DNA of 64,000 bases from CAYQOX01 sp964419335 (GTDB taxonomy: Bacteria > Hinthialibacterota > Hinthialibacteria > Hinthialibacterales > Hinthialibacteraceae). Position 1 is the stretch's first letter, and each line of letters begins with the position of its first letter. Below are positions 33,461 through 41,703 of this stretch, piece by piece. The stretch lies in the NCBI GenBank assembly GCA_964419335.1, contig CAYQOX010000002.1, positions 1 to 64,000 on the forward strand, given 5' to 3'. Made by a program: the position numbers and the translations under genes. The notes under the pieces were generated by a model that ran no database searches, had not been told where the DNA came from, and saw only the letters and a list, made by a program, of their open reading frames with translations.

Positions 33461-35059
33461 ATGGAACATTATGGTCAGAATCGTAGTTCCCATGGATTAG
33501 AAAATCATGGAATCAAAGAAGCAAAAAATATCTATTGGAATCTAACTCCCGCAGAAATCGTTGAGCATGAAATTATCGCAGGACATGGAAACATGATGTA
33601 CAATGGGGCGTTTTTGCCTAACAATGCTTTTACCACAGGCCGTTCTCCTAATGACAAATACACAGTGGAAGAAGCGAGCACCAAAGATGAAATCTGGTGG
33701 GGAAAGGTGAATGTCCCAGTCAAAGAAGAAGTTTTTGATGGATTACATCAAGAATTGGTTGAGTACCTGAAAGACAAAGATCTCTATGTATTGGATACAT
33801 GTGTCGGAGCCGATCCCGACCACCGAATGTTTTTACGGGTGGTGAACGAATTTGCCTGGGCTAACATGTTTTCCAATCTCGTCTTTGTGAATCCCACCCC
33901 CGAAGAACAAGCGAACGCAAAGCCGGAGTTTACCGTCATTGCCGCTCCGGGATTCAAGGCCGATCCACAAAAATACGGCTTGAACAGCAGCACTTTTGTC
34001 ATCGTGAATTTAGCCAAACGGATGACCATCATTGGTGGAACTTCTTACGCGGGCGAGATCAAAAAATCCATGTTTTCGGTTATGAATTATTTCATGCCGA
34101 AAAAGGGAGTGCTTTCCATGCATTGTTCATGCAATGTAGGAGAAAAAGGCGATTCGGCTATTTTCTTCGGCTTGTCAGGAACCGGGAAAACCACCCTATC
34201 CGCCGATCCCAACCGTGGATTAGTGGGTGATGATGAGCATGGTTGGACAGAAAAAGGCATTTTCAACTTCGAAGGCGGTTGTTATGCGAAATGTATTAAT
34301 TTAAGGGAAGAATCCGAACCTGATATTTACCGGGCCATTCGTTTTGGCGCTGTAGTCGAAAATGTGGTCATGGATATGAAGACCCGCCTACCGGATTACG
34401 ATGATGGTTCGATTACTGAAAACACACGAGCCGCTTATCCTCTGGAGCACATCTCGAATGCGGTGATTCCTAGCCGTTCAGAGCATCCCAAGAATATCAT
34501 TTTTCTGACCTGTGATGCCTTTGGAGTATTACCGCCAATCGCGCGTTTGAATCCCTCCCAAGCCATGTATCACTTTATCTCAGGATATACTGCCAAAGTA
34601 GCAGGAACAGAACGAGGGATTACCGAACCGCAGGCAACATTCAGCGCATGTTTTGGAGCCCCCTTCCTTCCGCTGCATCCAACTGTTTATGCAAAAATGT
34701 TAGCGGATAAGATGCGCGAGCACGGTTCTACCCTGTGGCTGGTGAATACAGGATGGAGCGGAGGCCCCTACGGAATCGGAGAACGAATGAGCATCAAATA
34801 CACTCGTACCATTCTCAATGCGGCGTTATCGGGTGAATTGGACAATGCAAGTTTCTCCTCGTTCCCCATCTTTGAATTTGAAATTCCCGATCGCTGTCCC
34901 GGGGTTCCTTCAGAAATCTTGAATCCGCGCAATACCTGGGATGACAAAGAAGCTTACGACAAAAAAGCGAAAGAACTGGCGAAGATGTTCAATGATAATT
35001 TCGAAAAGTATAAAGAAAATGCTAGTCAGGAAATCATTGAAGCGGCGCCAAAAGTGTAA
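33461..35059 (+). CDS. pckA: Phosphoenolpyruvate carboxykinase (ATP)
   Basis: PckA converts oxaloacetate plus ATP to phosphoenolpyruvate, CO2 and ADP in gluconeogenesis. The ATP-type signature is intact: IIGGTSYAGEIKKSMF, the kinase-1a P-loop GLSGTGKTT (about 237-245), GDDEHGW for metal, and FLTCDAFGVLPP. ATG 33461 is chosen because GGAGG lies 6 bases upstream; the in-frame ATG at 33449 overlaps that site. The length (532) is normal. Monocistronic with a strong terminator. It can feed phosphoenolpyruvate to the PTS EI encoded at 56734. Confidence 0.96.
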   Translation: MEHYGQNRSSHGLENHGIKEAKNIYWNLTPAEIVEHEIIAGHGNMMYNGAFLPNNAFTTGRSPNDKYTVEEASTKDEIWWGKVNVPVKEEVFDGLHQELVEYLKDKDLYVLDTCVGADPDHRMFLRVVNEFAWANMFSNLVFVNPTPEEQANAKPEFTVIAAPGFKADPQKYGLNSSTFVIVNLAKRMTIIGGTSYAGEIKKSMFSVMNYFMPKKGVLSMHCSCNVGEKGDSAIFFGLSGTGKTTLSADPNRGLVGDDEHGWTEKGIFNFEGGCYAKCINLREESEPDIYRAIRFGAVVENVVMDMKTRLPDYDDGSITENTRAAYPLEHISNAVIPSRSEHPKNIIFLTCDAFGVLPPIARLNPSQAMYHFISGYTAKVAGTERGITEPQATFSACFGAPFLPLHPTVYAKMLADKMREHGSTLWLVNTGWSGGPYGIGERMSIKYTRTILNAALSGELDNASFSSFPIFEFEIPDRCPGVPSEILNPRNTWDDKEAYDKKAKELAKMFNDNFEKYKENASQEIIEAAPKV

Positions 35060-35083
35060 GAGTTCAATGTGATATCAAAGCGT

Positions 35084-35116
35084 AAAGGCGGTCCAAGTGG
35101 GACCGCCTTTCGTCTT
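35084..35116 (+). terminator. Rho-independent terminator after pckA
   Basis: The 11-bp stem aaaggcggtcc/ggaccgccttt has loop aagt and is followed by a T-rich tail. It begins 25 bases after the pckA stop. Confidence 0.88.
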
Positions 35117-35130
35117 TATTGGGAGGACTC

Positions 35131-35877
35131 TTATTCTCCGAAAGGACAAATACGATCTAAATCCTGTAAAACGGCTGGTCCAGCAATCGTATTTCCATAA
35201 TAGATGACAGGCTTATTTTGTTCATGAAAAGATTTTGCAATCTCATCGATCGTACCATTGACCACCGTCGAACCGCTTACTAACCCCACAGCACACCAAT
35301 CCAGCAAGTTATAAAATTCCGTATTTCCATCCCAAATAGGCACCCCAAACTTAGTAGTGCCGATAATATCGGGATTAAGATCAACCACCCGAATATTATC
35401 CGCTCCCATGGTTTTCACCATATTTTCGAGTATATCTGGTTGATACCCGATTTGACCATAACGAGTAGCACCAAAGCGTTCCTTGAGCTGGCGCGCGACT
35501 TCAGGACCGCACTCTTTGGGAACGCAATCATGACAGTGAATGGTTCCTTCAGCGAAATATAATGAACGAAGGACAGCGTTTAAAGCGGCCACAAAAAGCG
35601 CTCGATTTCTTTCTTTGGATAAATCAAGTTGTATCACTTCTTCAAGTGGACCTTGAAAGGAATCAGGATGTTGTGTAAAAGCCTGTCCCCGGTATGAATC
35701 AAAATTCGCCTCGACGATATGTTCCACTCCCTTTTTCAAGGCATAATCGCGGTCTGCGTCTCTCCCAATGGCTTCATCCGGATGAAGTGGACGAATGCTC
35801 ACCGGTATATTTGTATTTACATTTTCTTTTCTACAGATACCGACAAATTTCTCTCTGATTTTCTCCAAGATGTTCAT
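35131..35877 (-). CDS. Rossmann-like protein, possible DUF364 relative
   Basis: Not firmly recognised. The fold and patterns (FVAALNAVLRSLYF, QPDILENMVKTMG, IRVVDLNPD, GLVSGSTVVNGTIDE) recall the DUF364/DUF4213 putative heavy-metal-chelation family, whose C-terminal domain is Rossmann-like. Three cysteines plus a His in the run HCHDCVPKEC (C115, C118, C123 from this start) could bind a metal or cluster. ATG 35877 is preferred, since GAGG lies about 6 bases upstream; the in-frame start at 35910 adds 11 residues. It is convergent with pckA, sharing the terminator region. Cytosolic, with no signal. Confidence 0.55.
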   Translation of the reverse strand: MNILEKIREKFVGICRKENVNTNIPVSIRPLHPDEAIGRDADRDYALKKGVEHIVEANFDSYRGQAFTQHPDSFQGPLEEVIQLDLSKERNRALFVAALNAVLRSLYFAEGTIHCHDCVPKECGPEVARQLKERFGATRYGQIGYQPDILENMVKTMGADNIRVVDLNPDIIGTTKFGVPIWDGNTEFYNLLDWCAVGLVSGSTVVNGTIDEIAKSFHEQNKPVIYYGNTIAGPAVLQDLDRICPFGE

Positions 35878-36013
35878 AATTGCCTCGCTTTTGAATCCTA
35901 CAAGATTCAATAAGTTTTTTTAATTTGTTCGAGTAAGCTTTTTATTTGGAATTAAGATAAATAAGTTCACCCCCCACCTCTGAAACCGAACCTATTCTCT
36001 TCGTAACAAAATA

Positions 36014-37864
36014 TTAAGGGGTTACGTCTTTTTCAACAAGTTGTATGACATTTTCAAAATAAGGATAGCACATCACAAAATATTCGAAATACGTCCGATA
36101 TTTTTGTAAACGAATTTTCCACTGATCGGGACGTTCTTTTTGGATAAACTGATAAACCGCAGAAAACAAGGCTTGTTCCATAGCGATTTTGATCTCGGGA
36201 GACTCATAGAGAAAAGAAAATGCTTCCTCCATGTGTTTCCACTCGCTAGTGTCATGGGGTGGGGTGTTATGCGATTCTAAAGAGGGAATCATTTCTAGGG
36301 CTTTTTGGGCTTTCTGGGCTCCGTGTCGAATACTATGTAGCGCTTGTTGACACAATTGTTGGGCATATTCAATATTCTTTCGAGGAGGCGGAAGGCAGGA
36401 GAGGTAAGTTTTGGTTTGAGATGGAGTTAATTTTTGTATCGCTTCCTTCAAGGTCATGATTTCGCTTCCCGGTATCCAAGCGCCTCCTTCTGTAGCATCA
36501 ACCACTTTGGTTTGAGACTGGCGAATGGCTTCAGCAAACTGCTGGATATAAAGACTCATAATATGGGAGGTGGGCACCGGCTGATTATGAATTCCTTTTA
36601 CCCATACGATTTTTTCTTGCAGCGCTTGAGCATTTCTTCTTGGCTCCAGCTGAGCTGTGGTGGTTCCTTCGGGAATGCTTGCATGATTACGATACAAGGC
36701 TGAATCCCGGGAATGAGTAGTACCCCCCTGAGGATTAAAGGCCAAATCAAAGCCAAGAAAGAGAATCAATCGTGCTCTGGTTTGACAGGCGAGATAAAAA
36801 GCCGTATGCCCAACCGAGCCCCCTTTGGGAAGATAACCATAAGGTCCAAGATTTTCTTCAATCCAGCGGGTGAATAAAGTTTTCTCTAAGTTGATAAAGA
36901 TTTTTTGATTTGGCCATTGGCTGGGAATTTTATAATAAACCTCGGGATCGAAGGCTAAAAAGGTGGAAGGATGGGGAGGAACATTCTCGAAGTGCTTCAA
37001 ATTTAAGGACGTAGGGTCAGTGGTCACTAAAATATCCGGGATAATACCATGCTTATGCAGGGTGCGAAACGCAGTATCAACCACGATTATAAAAAAACGG
37101 TCTTGGACAGTTCTTAATTGAGCGATGTTTTTATCCAAGGAGGGGCCTGCCGCGATCACAATGACAGGTTGATTGGCATTTAGATTTTGAAGTTCTCTTG
37201 TTCCGTGGGAGTCTAATATAGCAGGAAGATTTTTCCAAAGATTTTCCTGAAGTTGCTTTCCACTACGAATCATCAAGTCAAATTCGGCGGTAGTAAGATC
37301 GATACGGTTGCGTAGGATACGAAACGCATGTTGGTAAAAAGTCTGATGAAGTTGCTGGGATGGTTTGTGCGGAAGAACTTGAGATTGGCAACTCATAAAA
37401 GCAGGAATGAGGCGGTGGATAAGCTCCGACCATGCGTTAAGATCTTCGCCCACATGAAAATACACTCGGGAATGAGAAAGAATGTCTTCCAGACGGGTGT
37501 TTTCCAAAGCGAGTCGAAAGATACAGGGATCGGCCTCGAGTACAATCAGGTCAAAAAACTCATGACGGTGATAGTCCCACAAGTAGCGGAGAGTGTACCC
37601 CAAGCCCATTCCGGCGATAATGGGGACATAAATGATTGAATGATCTAAAGATTGGATGTCGCGTTGTGTTTCTCGCCAGGGATCATAACGGCTATGCCAC
37701 AGTAAAGACGGATGGTTGGGTTTGGAGAGCTGCAAGGAAGGATAGCGGGATGGAGTTGTTCTAATTTGGTATACCTGAGGATCAATCGCTGTAGATTGTA
37801 TCCTTTCAGCGAGTTGTGGATGAGTTTGTTGCAAAGCGCGCAGATTGTTCGCAAATAAATTCAT
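36014..37864 (-). CDS. MAF/DUF115-family protein
   Basis: This is a cytosolic member of the motility-accessory-factor (DUF115, MptE-like) family. In Campylobacter, Aeromonas and Clostridium, Maf proteins transfer nonulosonic sugars to flagellin. The N-terminal domain has YVPIIAGMGLGYTL and LIVLEADPCIF; the central DUF115 fold (about 230-420) has VIVIAAGPSLDKN, VVDTAFRTLHKHGIIPDI and LFLGFDLAF. The length from ATG 37864 is 616, in the family range. This ATG overlaps the ubiE stop (ATGA), showing translational coupling and fixing the start; the upstream in-frame extension lies inside ubiE. No flagellar gene is nearby, so the acceptor is unknown. Confidence 0.83.
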   Translation of the reverse strand: MNLFANNLRALQQTHPQLAERIQSTAIDPQVYQIRTTPSRYPSLQLSKPNHPSLLWHSRYDPWRETQRDIQSLDHSIIYVPIIAGMGLGYTLRYLWDYHRHEFFDLIVLEADPCIFRLALENTRLEDILSHSRVYFHVGEDLNAWSELIHRLIPAFMSCQSQVLPHKPSQQLHQTFYQHAFRILRNRIDLTTAEFDLMIRSGKQLQENLWKNLPAILDSHGTRELQNLNANQPVIVIAAGPSLDKNIAQLRTVQDRFFIIVVDTAFRTLHKHGIIPDILVTTDPTSLNLKHFENVPPHPSTFLAFDPEVYYKIPSQWPNQKIFINLEKTLFTRWIEENLGPYGYLPKGGSVGHTAFYLACQTRARLILFLGFDLAFNPQGGTTHSRDSALYRNHASIPEGTTTAQLEPRRNAQALQEKIVWVKGIHNQPVPTSHIMSLYIQQFAEAIRQSQTKVVDATEGGAWIPGSEIMTLKEAIQKLTPSQTKTYLSCLPPPRKNIEYAQQLCQQALHSIRHGAQKAQKALEMIPSLESHNTPPHDTSEWKHMEEAFSFLYESPEIKIAMEQALFSAVYQFIQKERPDQWKIRLQKYRTYFEYFVMCYPYFENVIQLVEKDVTP

Positions 37865-38610
37865 GATCGATCCACTGGGCGTTGCCCCCACACCAAAGCC
37901 GCTCCACCGAGAAGACGCGGGCGGTATTTGTATCCTGTTTGGTGATACCCGCATTGTCTCATTCTGGTTGTCAACTCACTAGGCGATAAAAAGGTCTCGG
38001 AAGAAGAATTAAGATAAGAATACATATCACGATCCCCTGCGAACCAATGGCCTAGAAGCGGAATTGCGTATCGCATGTAGAAACGATAGAAAGGATTAAA
38101 AATTCTCCACTCTGAAGCGGCTGTATCCAAACTGACAAACCAAGCACCGGGTTTCAGCACCCGAAAAACTTCACTAAGAGTCATTTCTATCGAGTCAACA
38201 TTCCTGAGGCCAAAGCCAACCATGGCTGCATCGAAAACATGGGAGGAAAAGGGAAGTATTTGTGCATCACCTTGAACCCAGTGGAGATTTGGGTTTCTAT
38301 TTTGTTTTTTACGGCCGACGTCAAGCATGATAGGAGCAAAGTCTAAGGCAACGAAAAAACCCTCTTGGTTTAGTTGTCTCATAGCCTGATAGGCCAAATC
38401 ACCGGTTCCACTACACAAATCCAGGATTCGCACTCCGGGTTGGATATGAAGTTTCTGGATTACTTCGGTTTTCCATCGTCGGTGCATCCCCAGAGTCATT
38501 AGATCGTTCATGCAATCATAACGTAAAGCGATTTGATCGAAACCTTGGCGCACATAAGTGGCTTTTGATTGACATTCTTCCTTGCTCGATCGATCGATTT
38601 TCTTATTCAT
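37861..38610 (-). CDS. ubiE: Demethylmenaquinone/ubiquinone methyltransferase
   Basis: This is a class I methyltransferase that C-methylates demethylmenaquinone (and in some bacteria a ubiquinone precursor). Motif I is ILDLCSGTGDLAYQA, followed by FVALDFAPIMLDVGR, VQGDAQILPF and the family signatures GFGLRNVDS and FYRFYMRYAIPLLGHWFAGDRDMYSYLNSS. The length (249) is typical. It is the first gene of a coupled pair with the MAF/DUF115 gene. Quinone type is not determinable; menaquinone is my guess. Confidence 0.93.
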   Translation of the reverse strand: MNKKIDRSSKEECQSKATYVRQGFDQIALRYDCMNDLMTLGMHRRWKTEVIQKLHIQPGVRILDLCSGTGDLAYQAMRQLNQEGFFVALDFAPIMLDVGRKKQNRNPNLHWVQGDAQILPFSSHVFDAAMVGFGLRNVDSIEMTLSEVFRVLKPGAWFVSLDTAASEWRIFNPFYRFYMRYAIPLLGHWFAGDRDMYSYLNSSSETFLSPSELTTRMRQCGYHQTGYKYRPRLLGGAALVWGQRPVDRS

Positions 38611-38842
38611 TTATCGGGAAACTAGATTTTTATTATTTGTTTTGCAAAACCGTTAGTTTTGCTTTGAAACTTAGAAAAAAGTGATTTATCATAGTAGAAT
38701 TAAGAATACTATAATCTTGATTTAATTTTATGCTAATGGATGAAAAAAGAATTTTTTATTCTGGATTTTAAGTGACATTTATTCACTTGAAATAATAAAA
38801 TTATTAAAATGTTTCGTACAATCTTTGCTTGGAGTGAGGATA

Positions 38843-39433
38843 ATGAAAAAACGTGAAGCTTTTACGCTCATCGAGTTACTTATTGTGGTGGCCATCATTG
38901 GCATTCTCGCTGCCATCGCGGTTCCGAATTTCTTGAATGCCCAGTTACGGGCTAAAATTGCCAAAGTGGAATCGGAAATGAGAAATATTTCATCGGCCTT
39001 AGAAATGTACCAAATGGATAATGGAATGTATCCCCCTTGGCTCACATTTTCAGGGGAAAGCATTTGGCCGGTGTCGAGACGTCTACACCCCCTTACCACC
39101 CCCATCTCGTACATGTCGGAGGTGGGACAGGATCCGTTTTTGAAAAAAATTGGTGGTGAAACAATCGTTGAGCAAGAACACTGGGCTTATGATTCCTATG
39201 ATTATGTCGATGCCGATACCATGAAGCGATTGAATAATCTGCCACTAGGCGATTCCTTTTATTGCTCGGTATGGCGTCTAGCCAGCGCTGGACCGGATGG
39301 ATTGCAAACTCATGGCCGGGTCGCCTTTTATGATTCTTCCAATGGCTTGAATAGCGTTGGCGATCTCGTTCGCTTAGGCGCTACAGCGGATGTGGCTTGT
39401 GATGAATCTCTGCTGTCCAACGCAGGGAGATAA
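38843..39433 (+). CDS. Type IV pilin-like prepilin with Ala at -1
   Basis: This is a type IV pilin or pseudopilin. The class III leader is MKKREA, followed by the hydrophobic stalk FTLIELLIVVAIIGILAAIA with Phe1 and Glu5. The residue before the cleavage site is Ala, not the near-invariant Gly. The 190-residue mature region has a globular head with WRLASAGPDG, a pattern common in short prepilins of these phyla. ATG 38843 is chosen since GGAGTGAGGA lies upstream; a TTG at 38825 would overlap it. A second prepilin lies at 41093-41692 on the other strand. Confidence 0.9.
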   Translation: MKKREAFTLIELLIVVAIIGILAAIAVPNFLNAQLRAKIAKVESEMRNISSALEMYQMDNGMYPPWLTFSGESIWPVSRRLHPLTTPISYMSEVGQDPFLKKIGGETIVEQEHWAYDSYDYVDADTMKRLNNLPLGDSFYCSVWRLASAGPDGLQTHGRVAFYDSSNGLNSVGDLVRLGATADVACDESLLSNAGR

Positions 39434-39478
39434 CAAGAACGTTATTGAAAATAATACGACAATACTATTATTTGTAAA

Positions 39479-39516
39479 AACAGCCTTGTGCGATCGTGCA
39501 TAAGGCTGTTTTTTGC
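39479..39516 (+). terminator. Rho-independent terminator after prepilin
   Basis: The stem aacagcctt/aaggctgtt continues inward with a few weaker pairs and is followed by six T. It separates the prepilin from ald and shows that ald must start downstream at 39560. Confidence 0.85.
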
Positions 39517-39559
39517 TTCTTGGCAAAAAAAAACAGCAAAAGAGGTTCGGAGAAAGTCG

Positions 39560-40669
39560 ATGATTATCGGAGTGCCAAAAGAAATTAAAGATCATGAATA
39601 TCGGGTCTCGATCACCCCGGCGGGAGTCCATCAATTGGTAGATGCGGGACATACAGTCTTGGTGCAAAAAGGAGCGGGTAAAGGCAGTGCTTTGAGTGAT
39701 AAAGACTATCAGGATGCGGGTGCGGAAATGACAACGACAGCAGAGAAGGTTTTCTCCAAAGCGGATATGCTCGTTAAGGTAAAAGAGCCACAGCCTTCCG
39801 AGTATGAGTTTCTCAAGCCAGGCTTGATTCTCTTTACCTATCTACATCTCGCAGCCGAACCAAAACTCACTCGTGAACTTATGAAACGTGGCGTAACCGC
39901 AATCGGCTATGAAACCGTGCAGCAGCCTGATGGGAAACTGCCTTTACTCACCCCCATGAGCGAGGTCGCCGGACGTATGGCGGTTTATGAAGCTGCGAAA
40001 TATCTCGAAAGCGCACGTGGGGGCAAGGGGGTATTGCTCAGCGGGGTACCGGGAGTGCGGCCAGGAAACGTAACCATTGTGGGAGGAGGAACTGCAGGCC
40101 TCAACGCGGCTAAAGTCGCACTGGGGATTGGAGCGCAGGTGACGATAATGGATATATCTTTGCCGCGACTTCGCTATTTGGATGATATTCTCCCCCATGT
40201 AACGACGCTGATTTTCACTCCGCTAGCCCTAGGGGATCTTCTCCCGCTGACAGATGTGTTGATCGGCACCGTTTTAATCCGAGGCGCACGAGCTCCGAAG
40301 GTGGTGACTCGGACTATGCTTCGACGCATGGAAGCGGGATCGATCATCGTAGATATCTCTATCGATCAAGGGGGATGTGTAGAAACCAGCCGACCCACAA
40401 CTCACTCTGATCCCACCTTCCTGGTGGATGGCATCGTGCATTATTGTGTGGCGAATATGCCCGGTGCGGTAGCGCATACCTCCACCTTCGCATTAACCAA
40501 TGCCACTTTTCCTTATGTGGCGAAACTGGCAAATCAGGGATTCTGGCAAGCGGTGAAAGAAGATTCAGCCTTAGCTGCAGGAGTCAATGTGTGCAAAGGA
40601 AAACTCACGGATCAGGCCGTGGCCGAAGCCCTGGAGTTGGAATTCACCTCCTTTGATTCGATGTGTTAA
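39560..40669 (+). CDS. ald: Alanine dehydrogenase
   Basis: This is an NAD-dependent L-alanine dehydrogenase (alanine + NAD+ + water to pyruvate + ammonia + NADH). Family marks include MIIGVPKEIKDHEYRVSITP, KVKEPQPSEY (catalytic Lys), TYLHLA (catalytic His), SGVPGVRPGNVTIVGGGTAGLNAA (nucleotide-binding loop) and VDISIDQGGC. The length (369) is canonical. The start at 39560 is set by GGAG about 8 bases upstream; longer in-frame versions would run through the terminator. Monocistronic. Confidence 0.96.
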   Translation: MIIGVPKEIKDHEYRVSITPAGVHQLVDAGHTVLVQKGAGKGSALSDKDYQDAGAEMTTTAEKVFSKADMLVKVKEPQPSEYEFLKPGLILFTYLHLAAEPKLTRELMKRGVTAIGYETVQQPDGKLPLLTPMSEVAGRMAVYEAAKYLESARGGKGVLLSGVPGVRPGNVTIVGGGTAGLNAAKVALGIGAQVTIMDISLPRLRYLDDILPHVTTLIFTPLALGDLLPLTDVLIGTVLIRGARAPKVVTRTMLRRMEAGSIIVDISIDQGGCVETSRPTTHSDPTFLVDGIVHYCVANMPGAVAHTSTFALTNATFPYVAKLANQGFWQAVKEDSALAAGVNVCKGKLTDQAVAEALELEFTSFDSMC

Positions 40670-40683
40670 TTTATGTCTTGTGA

Positions 40684-40960
40684 TCAGCGGTTTTCTTCTT
40701 CATCGATCCCCGCAGCAATGATTTCAAACTCGGTTTCTTTTCCTTTTATGAGAGAGATATTTTTGAGCGTGCAGCCATACCTTGGGCTGTTGTTGTAGCT
40801 GTAATAGATGGTCATATTCGTGGTTTCGCGATTTTCATCAAATAAATACGCATTTCCTCGGATCGAGTGTAATTGCCTGCCATACTTATCACGGATAGAA
40901 AAACTAGCGCTGCCGCTGTTGCCTTCCACTAAGGTTTTTCGAATGGGTGTTTTCCCGTCT
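40684..40960 (-). pseudogene. 5'-truncated gene fragment of unknown family
   Basis: The minus strand encodes an open frame with no plausible ATG. It reads (from about 40960) DKNKDGKTPIRKTLVEGNSG, then SIRDKYGRQLHSIRGNAYLF, ending AAGIDEEENR at 40684. The family was not recognised; composition is that of a beta-rich, probably exported domain. Upstream the sequence changes frame into an IS21 IstB remnant, so an insertion or deletion appears to have removed the start of this gene. A GTG at 40929 could still initiate, giving 81 residues. Confidence 0.5.
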
Positions 40961-41041
40961 TTGTTTTTGTCGATAACTCGATCCCTTAATCTCGATCAAA
41001 TGGGCATGATGTGTAAGGCGATCCAATGGCGTGGAATCATG
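40949..41041 (-). mobile_element. IS21-family IstB C-terminal remnant
   Basis: On the minus strand this frame reads PLDRLTHHAHLIEIKGSSYR followed by QKQRREN. This is the C-terminal signature of IstB, the ATP-binding helper protein of IS21 elements (LDRLxHHxHxxxIxGxSYR). A stop codon interrupts the frame just upstream, and nothing of IstA or terminal repeats is visible, so only about 90 bases of the element survive. Confidence 0.65.
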
Positions 41042-41092
41042 TTAATACTTCAGCATTAAGTTGAGATCTACTAATAAGAAGGCCAAAGGCTT

Positions 41093-41692
41093 TCACTGTT
41101 CTATTCCTGCTAATTCACCTCCATAACGAATAATATCTCCCTCACTGTAAAGGCCATTGGATATGTGGTAAATAATACCTGTAATTGGTTGGTTAAATCT
41201 TCGTTGTAATCGTATATGCATTGCACCCGAAAAAGAATGATCGGGGCCAGCAGAATTCACCGAAAAACTATCCGGCATTTTCGCAAAAGGGACCCCGTTG
41301 GCACCAGCCCACCACTCTCCCCATTCTCCCCGATAATTACCCCATATATATGTTGAAAATTCTGAACCGATATTTAATATTTCCTGGTCACCCATTTGTT
41401 TGGTATTGAAGGGATCTTCCAACCCTAAACTACTTAGATAGGCCACCGGTGTAGTCAATTCATAGATACTCCCTACATAACGATTGTTTGATTTTGGATA
41501 GGGATATGCGTTATAGTCAATTTTGTAGTTTTCGGTTGCCATGGCAATGGCTCTTTGGTCACTCTGGACTCGAGCGAGTTTGGCACGTGTTTGAGCATTG
41601 ATGAAATTAGGAACCGCAATAGCGGCTAGGATACCAATGATGGCTACCACAATAAGCAATTCGATGAGAGTAAACCCTTTTTGACTTTTCAT
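41093..41692 (-). CDS. Type IV pilin-like prepilin
   Basis: This prepilin has a standard class III leader: MKSQKG, cleaved after Gly6, then FTLIELLIVVAIIGILAAIA with Glu5. The globular domain (about 35-199) contains DQRAIAMATENYKIDYNAYP and FSVNSAGPDHSF, as in other short prepilins of uncultured phyla. It lies 11 bases downstream of the 857-residue exported protein on the same strand and is probably co-transcribed. The machine that assembles it is not in the window, apart from the PilB-like ATPase at 6728. Confidence 0.92.
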   Translation of the reverse strand: MKSQKGFTLIELLIVVAIIGILAAIAVPNFINAQTRAKLARVQSDQRAIAMATENYKIDYNAYPYPKSNNRYVGSIYELTTPVAYLSSLGLEDPFNTKQMGDQEILNIGSEFSTYIWGNYRGEWGEWWAGANGVPFAKMPDSFSVNSAGPDHSFSGAMHIRLQRRFNQPITGIIYHISNGLYSEGDIIRYGGELAGIEQ

Positions 41693-41703
41693 GACTCACC
41701 TCG

